Positions 52,519 to 62,728 are shown, numbered from the stretch's first letter. The stretch is DNA of 64,000 nt from Agrococcus jejuensis (GCF_900099705.1 NZ_LT629695.1:2108001-2172000), one strand, 5' to 3'. Numbers and translations are program-made. The notes: generated by a model not told the origin, from the sequence alone.

Positions 52519-52986
52519 CCGTACGCCGACACGTTCGGCGGCATCGCGGCGCCGCAGGACGTCGTGGCGGCGATCGAGTCCGACGACGCCGACGCCACCG
52601 CGGCGCTCGAGGCCGTCGTGCGCGCGATCTACGCGCCCGTCATCGACGTGCACTGGGTCACGATCAAGCAGCTCGCGCAGCTCGAGCCGACGCTCGTCGA
52701 GACGATCGCGTGCATGGTCGGCGCGCTGCTCAACGAGGCGCTGCACGAGGCCGTGCACACGATGGGCGTGCCCGAGGCCGCCGCTCGCGCGATGCTCTAC
52801 GGCCACACGCAGATCGCCCTCGCGAACGGCCTGCGCGGCGACAACCCCTTCTCCGACGCGTGCCTCATCGCCATGGACTACGGCAAGGAGTCCATCGTGA
52901 AGGACGACTGGAAGAAGATCTTCCGCGACGACGAGCTCGACAAGAACCTCTCGCGCATGCTGCACCTCGACGCGATCGAGCGCTAG
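52519..52986 (+). pseudogene. Phosphogluconate/apionate dehydrogenase-like C-terminal remnant
   Basis: About 155 residues starting near DTFGGIAAPQDVVAAIESDD and running through RAIYAPVIDVHWVTIKQLAQ, LNEALHEAVHTMGVPEAAAR and KDDWKKIFRDDELDKNL to a proper stop. This resembles the all-helical C-terminal domain of ApnO-like or semialdehyde/phosphogluconate dehydrogenase family proteins. The Rossmann NAD domain is absent; upstream is the regulator remnant on the other strand. Family naming is moderate, truncation is clear. Confidence 0.68.
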
Positions 52987-52999
52987 CAGCCACCCGGCT

Positions 53000-53199
53000 C
53001 CCGGCGGCGGCGCGGTCAGCGACAACGCACCGCCGCCGGGCACCCTCCCTCAGACTCCCGGCGGCGGCGCGGCCAGCGACAACGCGGCGCCGCCGGGCAT
53101 CCACCACTGCAGCGTCCGGCGGCGACGCGAGCGAGCATCTCGCCGCCGGGCATCCCTCGATCCCCCGGCGGCGGCTGCGCGTGCCGCGCCGCCGCCGGG
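53000..53199. repeat. Family I: four tandem GC-rich hairpins
   Basis: Four palindromes of the form CCGGCGGCG ... CGCCGCCGG at 53000-53040, 53057-53097, 53116-53150 and 53164-53199. The first two share the loop part CAGCGACAACGC. They fill the interval between the dehydrogenase remnant and purM; little else is there apart from the purM start region. Confidence 0.88.
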
Positions 53200-53269
53200 T
53201 GCCATCCCGCGATGTGGAGGCCACGTGCCCGCGACCGATCGGCATGCGCCCCGCCGGTACCCTGGAGCC

Positions 53270-54361
53270 GTGACGGATCTCTACGCGGCAGCAGGCGTCG
53301 ACACGGCAGCGGGCGACCGCGCCGTCGAGCTCATGAAGGCGGCCGTGGCCCGCACGCACGGCGTGGGCGTCGTGGGCGGCGTCGGCGGCTTCGCCGGCCT
53401 CTTCGACCTCTCGGCCGCGGGCGAGTACCGCCGGCCGCTGCTCGCCTCGTCGACGGATGGCGTGGGCACGAAGGTCGCGCTCGCGCAGGCGATCGACAAG
53501 CACGACACCATCGGCCAGGACCTCGTGGGCATGGTCGTCGACGACATCGTCGTGGTGGGCGCGAAGCCGCTGGCGATGACCGACTACATCGCGTGCGGCC
53601 GCATCGAGCCCGCGCGCATCGCCGACATCGTGCGCGGCATCGCCGCGGCATGCGAGGCGACCGGCACGGCCCTGGTGGGCGGCGAGACCGCCGAGCACCC
53701 CGGCCTCCTCGGCCCCGACGACTACGACGTCGCCGGCGCCGCCGTCGGCATCGTCGAGGCGGATGCGCTGCTCGGCCCCGACCGCGTGCGCGCGGGCGAC
53801 GCCGTCGTGGCGATGGCCTCGAGCGGCCTGCACTCCAACGGCTTCTCGCTCGTGCGCCACATCCTGGCCGACAAGGGCATCGCGCTCACGAGCCACGTCG
53901 ACGAGCTGGGCGGCGTCGCCGCCGAGGTGCTGCTCGAGCCGACGCGCCTCTACACGAGCCCCCTCGTGGCGATGCTCGCCGAGGGCCGCGCCATCCACGC
54001 CATCAGCCACGTCACGGGCGGCGGCATCGCCGCGAACCTCGCGCGCGTGCTGCCCACGGGCCTCGCCGTCGAGCTGCAGCGCGGCTGGGCAGTGCCCGAC
54101 GTGTTCCGCGCGCTCGCGTCGATCGGCGGCCACGACCTCGTCGCGACCGAGGGCACGTGGAACCTGGGCCTCGGCATGATCGCGATCGTCGACCAGGCCG
54201 ACGCGGCCGCGGTCGTCGCCGACTCCGAGGCCGCAGGCATCCCCGCGTGGGTCGCGGGAGAGGTGCAGGCGGCGGATGCGACGCCGGAGTCCGACGGCTG
54301 GGTGCAGGGTGCCAAGGGCGTCGACGGCGGTGCCGTGCGCCTCGCGGGCACGCACGCCTGA
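53270..54361 (+). CDS. purM: Phosphoribosylformylglycinamidine cyclo-ligase
   Basis: AIR synthetase of 363 residues: FGAM plus ATP gives AIR. Signatures are ASSTDGVGTKVALAQ, IGQDLVGMVVDDIVVVGAKPL, GGETAEHPGLL, SSGLHSNGFSLVR and HVTGGGIAANLARVLP. The GTG at 53270 fits the family N terminus (YAAAGVDTAAGDRAVELMK). It reads opposite to purF, unlike the usual purF-purM operon, with about 7.3 kb between them. Confidence 0.95.
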   Translation: MTDLYAAAGVDTAAGDRAVELMKAAVARTHGVGVVGGVGGFAGLFDLSAAGEYRRPLLASSTDGVGTKVALAQAIDKHDTIGQDLVGMVVDDIVVVGAKPLAMTDYIACGRIEPARIADIVRGIAAACEATGTALVGGETAEHPGLLGPDDYDVAGAAVGIVEADALLGPDRVRAGDAVVAMASSGLHSNGFSLVRHILADKGIALTSHVDELGGVAAEVLLEPTRLYTSPLVAMLAEGRAIHAISHVTGGGIAANLARVLPTGLAVELQRGWAVPDVFRALASIGGHDLVATEGTWNLGLGMIAIVDQADAAAVVADSEAAGIPAWVAGEVQAADATPESDGWVQGAKGVDGGAVRLAGTHA

Positions 54362-54456
54362 CGCTCGGCAGCGTCCAAGAACCATCCGAAGAACGTCCGA
54401 GAAGCGTTCAGGAATCTTTCGGACTCACGTCAGCGCCATCGGGCAACGTCGAAGCC

Positions 54457-54651
54457 ATGACGATGACCACCGGCTCCGTGCAGCTCCCGCCGCGCCTCGC
54501 GGCACCCGCCCCGCAGGTCGCGCCGCCCGTGCAGCAGCGCACCCGTCGCATCGACCGCGTCACCATCGCCCTGCTCGTCGGCGTCGGCGCCTCGGCAGCC
54601 TTCGCCGGCATGTCGGCGCTGGCTCTCGCGGCGCTCGCGTCGCTGGGCTGA
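54457..54651 (+). CDS. Small single-helix membrane protein
   Basis: 64 residues: a Pro/Gln-rich start (LPPRLAAPAPQVAPPVQQR), basic RTRRIDRV, then one membrane helix to the end. Upstream, GTCCGA (54395-54400) and TCGGAC (54419-54424) form a loose dyad. No family recognised, coding supported only by organisation, a sensible start and the third-position GC bias. Confidence 0.5.
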   Translation: MTMTTGSVQLPPRLAAPAPQVAPPVQQRTRRIDRVTIALLVGVGASAAFAGMSALALAALASLG

Positions 54652-54737
54652 CCGCACTCCTAGGAAACGTCCACAGCCCGCGCGTAGGATCGGCCTCGCC
54701 CCGGGCCGCACCGCCCGCACGATCGAGAAGGCGAACC

Positions 54738-55145
54738 ATGACCTACACCCCTCCCGGCCAGGAGCCGCAGCAGCCGTCGTACTCGACGCCCGAGCAGCCC
54801 GCCTACTCCGCGCCGCAGTCGTCGTACGCGACGCCGCAGTACGGCCAGAACCAGTACGCCGGCTACGCCCAGCCCAAGCCCAAGAGCGACAAGAAGACCT
54901 TCGGCCTGTGGTCGATGATCCTCGGCCTCTCGGGTCTGCTCATCCCGCTCTTCATCAACAACATCGCCGCCATCGCGCTCGGCATCGTGGGTCTCATCAA
55001 GGAGAACTCGAAGGGCATGTCGATCACGGGCCTCGTGTCCGGCGGCATCGGCCTGCTGATCTGGGCGCCGATCGTCTGGTTCGTGATCGTGCCGCTCATC
55101 GTCATCGCCGCCGTCGGCGCCAGCTACGGCGTCTCGGGCTACTGA
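54738..55145 (+). CDS. DUF4190-like membrane protein, paralogue 1
   Basis: 135 residues. A Pro/Gln/Tyr-rich disordered start of about 50 residues is followed by TFGLWSMILGLSGLLIPLFINNIAAIALGIVGL, KENSKGMSITGLVSGGIG, and a last helix. This is the DUF4190 layout of two membrane segments with a basic cytosolic turn. Function unknown. A strong terminator follows, then a second copy of the same design. Confidence 0.8.
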   Translation: MTYTPPGQEPQQPSYSTPEQPAYSAPQSSYATPQYGQNQYAGYAQPKPKSDKKTFGLWSMILGLSGLLIPLFINNIAAIALGIVGLIKENSKGMSITGLVSGGIGLLIWAPIVWFVIVPLIVIAAVGASYGVSGY

Positions 55146-55160
55146 GCCACCCCATCCACG

Positions 55161-55192
55161 CACGAGGGCCCCGCGACCGCGGGGCCCTCGTG
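55161..55192. terminator. Terminator hairpin between DUF4190 paralogues
   Basis: Perfect 14-bp arms CACGAGGGCCCCGC (55161-55174) and its reverse complement (55179-55192) with a 4-base loop, 16 bases after the stop of paralogue 1. Confidence 0.88.
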
Positions 55193-55212
55193 CGCTTCCG
55201 AGGAGCAGCATC

Positions 55213-55614
55213 GTGACCAGTCCCTACGACACGCCCTACGGCCAGCAGCCGCAGCCGTACCAGCCGTCGCCGTACCAGCAGCTCGCGCCCTACGGCTCGC
55301 CGCAGCACCAGATCGGGCAGCAGCCGTACGCGTACGCCGCCGCCTACGCGACCCCGCGCAGCCCCAAGACCACCTTCGGCACGTGGGCGCTCATCCTCGG
55401 CCTCTCGGGCTTCCTGCTGCCCATCGGCCTCAACTCGATCGCCGCGATCGCGCTCGGCATCGTCGGCATCGTCAAGGAGCAGCGTCGCGGCATGTCGATC
55501 GCCGGCCTGTCGATCGGAGCCTTCGTGCTCTTCATCTACATGCCGTTCATCTGGTCGGTCTTCGCGATCCTGCTGTCGCTCACGCCGCTGCTATTCCTGC
55601 CGTTCATGTACTGA
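55213..55614 (+). CDS. DUF4190-like membrane protein, paralogue 2
   Basis: 133 residues with the same plan as its upstream neighbour: Tyr/Gln/Pro-rich start, then TFGTWALILGLSGFLLPIGL, NSIAAIALGIVGIVKEQRRGMSIAGLS-type core split by a basic turn, and a last helix. GTG/ATG choice: the GTG at 55213 begins TSPYDTPYGQQP. A local duplication is likely. The terminator between the two suggests separate control. Confidence 0.8.
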   Translation: MTSPYDTPYGQQPQPYQPSPYQQLAPYGSPQHQIGQQPYAYAAAYATPRSPKTTFGTWALILGLSGFLLPIGLNSIAAIALGIVGIVKEQRRGMSIAGLSIGAFVLFIYMPFIWSVFAILLSLTPLLFLPFMY

Positions 55615-55650
55615 CGGCTGGATGCACGGGCGTCGCACGCGCCCGCGAGC

Positions 55651-57138
<1,488 letters not shown>

Positions 57139-57139
57139 G

Positions 57140-57340
57140 TCAGGCGCTGCGGCCCTGGTACTCGTCGTCCTGGTCGTCGGAGTCGTCGTCGGCGTAGTCC
57201 GCCCACTTGTCGACGTACTCGTCGCTCTCGTGCGGAGTACCGATCTCACGCTCGAGCGCCGAGTAGTTCACGTTCGGGCTGTATGCCTTCAGCTCACGAG
57301 CGATCTTCGTGTGCTTGGCCTTCTGACGACCACGACCCAT
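57140..57340 (-). CDS. DUF3073 family protein
   Basis: 66 residues: MGRGRQKAKHTKIARELKAY then PNVNYSALEREIG and an acidic end with a run of Asp. The basic start and acidic end are the DUF3073 hallmark. From memory, Rv0810c of Mycobacterium tuberculosis lies next to purM and purF, so the neighbourhood is conserved here within 3 kb. Function unknown; the basic N terminus might bind nucleic acid. Confidence 0.9.
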   Translation of the reverse strand: MGRGRQKAKHTKIARELKAYSPNVNYSALEREIGTPHESDEYVDKWADYADDDSDDQDDEYQGRSA

Positions 57341-57360
57341 GCTGCACCCCCAACAGAGAA

Positions 57361-57383
57361 CGCCCGCATCCATACTGCGGGCG
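57361..57383. other. Short hairpin in the DUF3073 leader
   Basis: 7-bp arms CGCCCGC and GCGGGCG with a 9-base loop, 20 bases upstream of the DUF3073 start on its mRNA and also upstream of the divergent M20 gene. It might affect translation or bind a protein. Confidence 0.35.
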
Positions 57384-57477
57384 GTATGCGCGCGCCACCG
57401 CGCTTTGCAAGCCAACCGGCAGAATAGCACGGCGGCGCATCCCGATCTCGGCAGCGCCATGGATGGATGGAGCACGC

Positions 57478-58602
57478 ATGCACGACCTGGCCGCCGCCGC
57501 GAACGACCGGGTCGACGCGATCGTCGCCGACACGCTCGCGCTGTGCGCCGTCGAGTCGCCCTCGCGCGACGCCGCGGCCTCGCGACGCAGCGCCGACGCC
57601 GTGCGAGCCCTGCTCGTCGATCGCCTGGGCGCGACCGTGACGGAGCAGACGATCGACGGTCACGTGCACGTGCGCGCGACGTGGGGCGCGCCGCGCGTGC
57701 TGCTGCTGTGCCACCACGACACCGTGTGGCCGCTCGGCACCGTCGATCGCATCCCGCTCGCCGACGGCGACCTCGTGTCGGGGCCGGGCACCGTCGACAT
57801 GAAGGGCGGCATCGCCATCGCCGTGCACGCCCTCGCGATGCTGCGCGAGGCGGGCGGGGATGCGGCGCTCGAGGGCGTCGACCTGCTGATCACGGGCGAC
57901 GAGGAGGTGGGGTCGCCGACGTCGCGCCCCATCATCGAGGCGTCGACGGCGCGGGCGGCGCTCGTGCTCGAGGCCGCGGCGCACGGGGGAGAGGTGAAGA
58001 CGGGCCGCAAGGGCGTGTCGATCTACCGCCTCGAGGTCGTGGGCCGCGCGGCGCACGCGGGCGTCGAGCCCGAGCTGGGCGTCAACGCCGCCGTCGCGCT
58101 CGCGCACGCCGTGCTGGCGCTGACGGAGCTCGGGGATGCCGCGGCCGGCACGAGCGTGACGCCGACGGTGCTGCAGGCGGGCACGACGACGAACACGGTG
58201 CCGGCGTCGGCGTGGATCGCCGTCGACGTGCGCGCGTGGACGGTCGCCGAGCAGCAGCGCGTCGACGACGCCATCCGCGCGCTCGTCTCGCCGCTCGCCG
58301 GCGCGGCCATCGTCGTGCACGGCGGCATCAACCGGCCCCCGCTCGAACGGGCGATGGCGGTCGACCTCTACACGCAGGCGGCGGCGGTCGCGGCGGAGCT
58401 CGGCTTCGAGCCGCTGCGCGAGACGGCGGTCGGCGGCGGCTCCGACGGCAACTTCACGGCCGGCGCGGGCATCCCGACGCTCGATGGCCTCGGCCCGTGG
58501 GGCGGCGGCGCGCACGCGGACCACGAGCACGCGGTGCGCGCGGCGTTCGCGCCGCGCACGGCGCTCGTCGCCGGCATGGTGCGTCGCCTCCTCGAAGACT
58601 GA
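57478..58602 (+). CDS. M20 family metallopeptidase (glutamate carboxypeptidase-like)
   Basis: Zinc hydrolase of 374 residues. Metal motifs are LLLCHHDTVWPLG (His79, Asp81), GTVDMKGG (Asp107) and the catalytic ITGDEEVGSP (Glu142, Glu143). GRAAHAGVEPELGVNAAVALAH is the dimerisation-domain stretch of the carboxypeptidase G2 branch, which removes C-terminal glutamate from peptides or folates. ATG 57478 was preferred to one at 57463. Its 3' end converges on the crcB genes across a family D repeat. Confidence 0.88.
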   Translation: MHDLAAAANDRVDAIVADTLALCAVESPSRDAAASRRSADAVRALLVDRLGATVTEQTIDGHVHVRATWGAPRVLLLCHHDTVWPLGTVDRIPLADGDLVSGPGTVDMKGGIAIAVHALAMLREAGGDAALEGVDLLITGDEEVGSPTSRPIIEASTARAALVLEAAAHGGEVKTGRKGVSIYRLEVVGRAAHAGVEPELGVNAAVALAHAVLALTELGDAAAGTSVTPTVLQAGTTTNTVPASAWIAVDVRAWTVAEQQRVDDAIRALVSPLAGAAIVVHGGINRPPLERAMAVDLYTQAAAVAAELGFEPLRETAVGGGSDGNFTAGAGIPTLDGLGPWGGGAHADHEHAVRAAFAPRTALVAGMVRRLLED

Positions 58603-58644
58603 TCCCCGATCCCGGGCGACGCCGCCCCACCTTCGTGGTCGCCG

Positions 58645-58769
58645 ACCACCCGCTCCCTGAGGTGCGAGCCCGAAGGGCGAGCCTCGAAGGGGCCCTCCCG
58701 AGGCCGTCAGCCCGTGGGCACCGTTCGAGGCTCGCTCCGCCCGCACCTCAAGGAGCGGTCCTGGGTGGT
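58645..58769. repeat. Family D palindrome, copy 2
   Basis: Left arm CGCTCCCTGAGGTGCGAGCC then CGAAGGGCGAGCCTCGAA, right arm TTCGAGGCTCGCTCCGCCCG then CACCTCAAGGAGCG, with outer ACCACC/GGTGGT. Compared with copy 1 the left and right arms are exchanged, so it is inverted. It touches the crcB stop. Confidence 0.87.
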
Positions 58770-59128
58770 CAGAGGGCGCCGAGCCAGAGGCCCAGGGCCG
58801 CGAGGGCGACGCCCGCCACGAGGGTGACCAGCACGTTCGCGATCGCCGTGCGCACGCGGCGGCGGTCGGCGAGCTGCACCGTCTCGACCATCCACGTCGA
58901 GAACGTCGTGAGGCCGCCGCAGAAGCCCGTCACGACGACGAGCAGCAGCAGCGGCTCGCCGCCGAGCAGCGAGGTCGCGAGCCCCGCCACGAACGCGCCG
59001 GCGAGGTTGGCCACGAGGATCGGCCACGGCAGCCGGTCGGGATGCCCGAGCCGCGCGAGCGCGAACCGCACGACGGCGCCGATGCCGCCGGCGAGCGCCA
59101 CGAGCACGAGGCCCAGCCCAGCGATCAC
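58769..59128 (-). CDS. crcB: CrcB/Fluc fluoride channel protein 2
   Basis: 119 residues with four membrane helices. VIAGLGLVLVALAGGIGAVVRFAL opens the chain; the fluoride-path motif is TGFCGGLTTFSTWMVE with the Phe and Thr residues of the pore. The GTG at 59128 overlaps the stop of the first crcB gene by four bases. Paired crcB genes commonly make heterodimeric channels that let fluoride out. Confidence 0.92.
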   Translation of the reverse strand: MIAGLGLVLVALAGGIGAVVRFALARLGHPDRLPWPILVANLAGAFVAGLATSLLGGEPLLLLVVVTGFCGGLTTFSTWMVETVQLADRRRVRTAIANVLVTLVAGVALAALGLWLGAL

Positions 59129-59502
59129 TCGTCGACCTCCATCGCCGCGCGCGGCCGGCCGCCGAGTCGCAGTCCCGCCCATGCCGCCGCGATGCCCAGC
59201 ACGATCGACGCCGCGAGGTAGGCGAGCGTCGCCGCCTCCGGATGCTGCGCCACGACGAGCGCGAGCGCGCTGAACGTCGTGAAGCCGCCGAGCACGCCAG
59301 TGCCGAGGCCCGCGCGCACCCAGTCGGGTACGACGGGCCACACGCGGGCGACGAGCAACCCGAGCACGAACGCGCCGACGACGTTGATGCCGAGCGTCTG
59401 CCACGGGTGCGCGTCGAGCGTCGCGAGGTCGATCGACGCGCGCACGCCCGTGCCGAGCGCGCCGCCCACGAGCACGGCGAGCCAGGGGAGCAGTGCCCTC
59501 AC
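59125..59502 (-). CDS. crcB: CrcB/Fluc fluoride channel protein 1
   Basis: 125 residues, four helices: VLVGGALGTGVRASIDLATLD at the start (the GxGxxxR region), INVVGAFVLGLLVAR, and GTGVLGGFTTFSALALVV with the pore Phe-Thr-Thr-Phe. The GTG at 59502 overlaps the permease stop by four bases. No fluoride riboswitch was recognised upstream of the unit. Confidence 0.92.
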   Translation of the reverse strand: MRALLPWLAVLVGGALGTGVRASIDLATLDAHPWQTLGINVVGAFVLGLLVARVWPVVPDWVRAGLGTGVLGGFTTFSALALVVAQHPEAATLAYLAASIVLGIAAAWAGLRLGGRPRAAMEVDE

Positions 59503-61517
59503 CGGCGATGACCCGAGTGGTGCTGCCTCGTGACGGGGCGCGGGCGGCGGGCCGTGCCGCGGCGCGCGTCGCCGGGCAGCGGGCGCGACTCGCGCTCCTC
59601 GAGCAGGCGCGCCGACTGCAGGCGCCACGGCACGAGCGCCACGGCGACGCCGTGCGTGAGCGCGAGGCGCTGGCGCACGCGCCGCGACTTGTGGTCGTGC
59701 AGCACGCGCTCCCACCAGTGGCCCATGACGTACTTCGGCATGTAGACGGTCACGACCTCCGAGCCGTGCTCCGCGCGCCGCTCGGCAAGGTGGTCGATGA
59801 CCGGCTGCGACACGTCGCGGTACGGGCTCGGCAGGATGCGCAGCGGCACGCGGATGCCCTGGCGGATCCACGCCTTCTTCAGCCGCTTCGCCGCATCCAC
59901 GTCGATCGCCGAGTGCACGGCCTCGAGCGAGTCGTGCTTCGCCGCGATGGCGTAGTCGAGCGCCTTGAGCACGGGCTTCGTGAGGTCGCCGACGAGCACG
60001 ATCGCGTGGTCGCCCTGCGCGCCGAAGACCGTGTGCTCGTCGGGCTCGATCTCGCGCCGCACGCGGCCGTAGTAGCGCGCGATGCCCCACATGAGCAGCC
60101 ACAGCACCGGGCCGATGAGGAAGACGAGGTAGGCGCCGTGCGTGAACTTCGTCACGGTGACGACCACGAGCACCGTCGCCGTCGCGATCGCGCCCACGAC
60201 GTTGACGGCGAACGCCGCCGGGTTGAACTCGCCGCGCCGCCTGGGGTCGCGCTTGATGCGCAGCCAGTGCACGACCATGCCCGCCTGGCCGAACGAGAAG
60301 GACACGAAGACGCCGATGATGTACATCTGGATGAGCTGGTTCAGGTTCGCCTGCGTGAGCACGATGAGCAGCACGGCACCGAGCGCGAGCACGATGACGC
60401 CGTTCGAGTACACGAGGCGGTCGCCGCGCGTGCGCAGCGCCTTCGGTGCGAAGCCGTGGTCGGCGAGCACGGAGCCGAGCAGCGGGAACCCGTTGAACGC
60501 AGTGTTGGCTGCGAGCAGCAGCACGAGCGCCGTCGCCGCGAGCAGGACGTAGAAGAGGGGCGAGCCGTCGCCGAACACCGCGGCGCCCAGCTGGCCGATC
60601 ACCGACTGCTGCGGCGTCGTCTCGCAGTTCGCGAAGCCGTTCAGGTCGCACGGGTCCTCGGCGTAGTGGATGCGCGACACGAGCCCGAGGAACGTGATGC
60701 CGGCGAAGAGCGACATCGACACGACGCCCAGCAGCACGAGCGTGATGCGCGCGTTGCGCACCTTGGGCCTGCGGAACGCGGGCACGCCGTTCGAGATGGC
60801 CTCGATGCCCGTGAGCGCCGAGCATCCCGAGGCGAACGCACGCAGCAGCAGCAGCATGATCGCGGCCTGGCCCAGCGCATCCGTCTCGACCGAGTACTGC
60901 GCCGACGCCGCCACGGGAGCGTCGCCCGTGAGCGTCTGCACGAGTCCCGTGACGATGAGCACGACGACGGAGGCGATGAAGAGGTAGGTGGGGATCGCGA
61001 ACGCGCGCCCCGACTCCCGCACGCCGCGCAGGTTCACGGCGGCGAGCACGACGATGAAGCCGACGGCCAGCTCGACGCGGAACGGATCGAGCTGCGGGAA
61101 CGCCGAGATGATGTTGTCGACGCCCGACGCGACCGACACCGCCACCGTCAGCACGTAGTCGATGAGCAGGGCGCTCGCGACGACGAGGCCGGCGCGCGGC
61201 CCGAGGTTGCGGTGCGCCACCTCGTAGTCGCCGCCGCCCGACGGATACGCCTTCACCGTCTGCAGGTTGCCCGCGACGACGATCGCGATGAGCAGCATGA
61301 CCGCGATCGCGACGTACGGGGCGTTCGCGAGCATCGCGAGGCCGCCGATCGTGAGGATGAGGAACATCTCCTGCGGGCCGTACGCCACCGACGACAGCGC
61401 ATCCGACGCGAAGATGGGCAGCGCGACCCGCTTGGGCAGCAGCTCGCCCTCGAGCTGCTCCGTGGGGAGCGGCTTGCCGATGATCCAGCGCTTCGCGGAG
61501 CGCTCGTCCGATGTCAC
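59499..61517 (-). CDS. APC family potassium transporter, KimA-like
   Basis: 672 residues: about twelve membrane helices in the first ~450, then a ~200-residue cytosolic domain. The start PKRVALPIFASDALSSVAYG and VKAYPSGGGDYEVAHRNLG are hallmarks of the KimA/APC group; the cytosolic part with HAIVLVGDLTKPVLKALDYA and VYMPKYVMGHWWERVLHDHKSRR matches its regulatory domain. Family members import potassium with protons and can be controlled by c-di-AMP. It starts at GTG 61517 and is first in an overlapping operon with two crcB genes. Confidence 0.88.
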   Translation of the reverse strand: MTSDERSAKRWIIGKPLPTEQLEGELLPKRVALPIFASDALSSVAYGPQEMFLILTIGGLAMLANAPYVAIAVMLLIAIVVAGNLQTVKAYPSGGGDYEVAHRNLGPRAGLVVASALLIDYVLTVAVSVASGVDNIISAFPQLDPFRVELAVGFIVVLAAVNLRGVRESGRAFAIPTYLFIASVVVLIVTGLVQTLTGDAPVAASAQYSVETDALGQAAIMLLLLRAFASGCSALTGIEAISNGVPAFRRPKVRNARITLVLLGVVSMSLFAGITFLGLVSRIHYAEDPCDLNGFANCETTPQQSVIGQLGAAVFGDGSPLFYVLLAATALVLLLAANTAFNGFPLLGSVLADHGFAPKALRTRGDRLVYSNGVIVLALGAVLLIVLTQANLNQLIQMYIIGVFVSFSFGQAGMVVHWLRIKRDPRRRGEFNPAAFAVNVVGAIATATVLVVVTVTKFTHGAYLVFLIGPVLWLLMWGIARYYGRVRREIEPDEHTVFGAQGDHAIVLVGDLTKPVLKALDYAIAAKHDSLEAVHSAIDVDAAKRLKKAWIRQGIRVPLRILPSPYRDVSQPVIDHLAERRAEHGSEVVTVYMPKYVMGHWWERVLHDHKSRRVRQRLALTHGVAVALVPWRLQSARLLEERESRPLPGDARRGTARRPRPVTRQHHSGHRR

Positions 61518-61705
61518 GACGCGTGATGCTACTCCTGCGCGAGGCGCGTGGGGAGCGCCGCGACGAGCGGGTTCCCGACGCGTCAGGATGCGGTGGACCG
61601 CGTCGTGCGCGGCGCTCGCGACCGGGAGCCGCTCGGAGGCCGTGCGGTACGCTTCCTTGGCTCCATCCGCGGGAGCTTCTGCCGGACGTGAACGAGGAGC
61701 GCCCT

Positions 61706-62728
61706 GTGTCCAGGAAGACGATCAGCGTCGTCATCCCCAGCTACAACGAGGAACGTAGCGTCGAGGAGATGGTCGACCGCGTGACCGCCGTCTTCCGCGA
61801 ACGCCTCCCCGCGTACGACTTCGAGATCATCTTCGTCGACGACTTCTCGACCGACGGCACCCGCGGCACCATCCGCCGCCTCGCGAAGACGAACCCGCGC
61901 GTCAAGGGCGTCTTCAACGCCAAGAACTTCGGCTTCCACCGCAACATCTTCTCGGCGCTCACCTACGGCAGCGGCGACGCCACCTTCATGCTCTTCGGCG
62001 ACCTGCAGGACCCGCCCGAGAACATCCCCGAGTTCGTCGAGCGCTGGGAGCAGGGCGACAAGGTCGTCGTCGGCCAGCGCCGCTCGAGCGACGAGGGCTG
62101 GTTCATGACGGTGCTGCGCCGCATGTACTACACGACGATCCGCCACCTGTCGGACACGACGCAGATCGCCCGCTTCACCGGCTACGGCCTCTACGACCGC
62201 GAGTTCGTCGAGACGCTCAAGGACATCGACGACGTGCAGCCGTTCTTCAAGGCCGTCGTCGCCGAGTACGGCCTCGACATCGCGATCGTGCAGTACGACC
62301 AGGCGAAGAGCGCTCGCGGCAAGTCGAACTTCAACTTCCTGAAGAACTACGACTTCGCCATGCAGGGCCTCACCGCCTCGACGAAGCTCATGATGCGCTT
62401 CGCGACCTTCCTCGCCGGCATCGTCGCGCTCGTGTGCCTCGGCGTCGCCGTCTTCGTGCTCGTGAACAAGCTCATCGACTGGGAGCGCTACTCGGCCGGC
62501 GAGGCGTCGGTGACGGTCGGCATCTTCCTGCTCGGCGCCGTGCAGCTGTTCTTCATCGGCGTGCTCGGCGAGTACATCCTCAGCATCAACGGCCGCATCA
62601 CGCGCAAGCCGCGCGTCGTCGTGGGCGAGTGGGTCAACCTGCGCGGCAGCCGCGCCGGCCGCCTGCCCGACGCCGCGCCCGCGACGCGCTCGGACGAGAC
62701 CGAGCAGCCGCGCCCCGAGACGGCCTGA
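61706..62728 (+). CDS. Family 2 glycosyltransferase, GtrB/polyprenyl-phosphate sugar type
   Basis: 340 residues. It likely moves a sugar from a nucleotide donor to polyprenyl phosphate. GT2 motifs: VVIPSYNEERSVEEMVDRV, the donor DxD-like IIFVDDFSTDGT (45-48), and MLFGDLQDPPENIPEFV (98-104 DLQDPPE). Two C-terminal helices follow (about 235-260 and 275-300), then a variable tail. GTG 61706 follows GAGGAG. It overlaps the GtrA gene by one base, forming a coupled trio with the next two genes. Confidence 0.9.
   Translation: MSRKTISVVIPSYNEERSVEEMVDRVTAVFRERLPAYDFEIIFVDDFSTDGTRGTIRRLAKTNPRVKGVFNAKNFGFHRNIFSALTYGSGDATFMLFGDLQDPPENIPEFVERWEQGDKVVVGQRRSSDEGWFMTVLRRMYYTTIRHLSDTTQIARFTGYGLYDREFVETLKDIDDVQPFFKAVVAEYGLDIAIVQYDQAKSARGKSNFNFLKNYDFAMQGLTASTKLMMRFATFLAGIVALVCLGVAVFVLVNKLIDWERYSAGEASVTVGIFLLGAVQLFFIGVLGEYILSINGRITRKPRVVVGEWVNLRGSRAGRLPDAAPATRSDETEQPRPETA

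Noticed and set aside
53000..53199. Four similar hairpins considered as a CRISPR array
   Set aside because: Units are palindromic GC-rich hairpins of variable length without constant repeats and unique spacers, and no cas gene is present.
61518..61705. Possible c-di-AMP (ydaO-type) or fluoride riboswitch before the potassium permease/crcB operon
   Set aside because: I could not find the conserved core sequences of either riboswitch in the 188-bp divergent interval.
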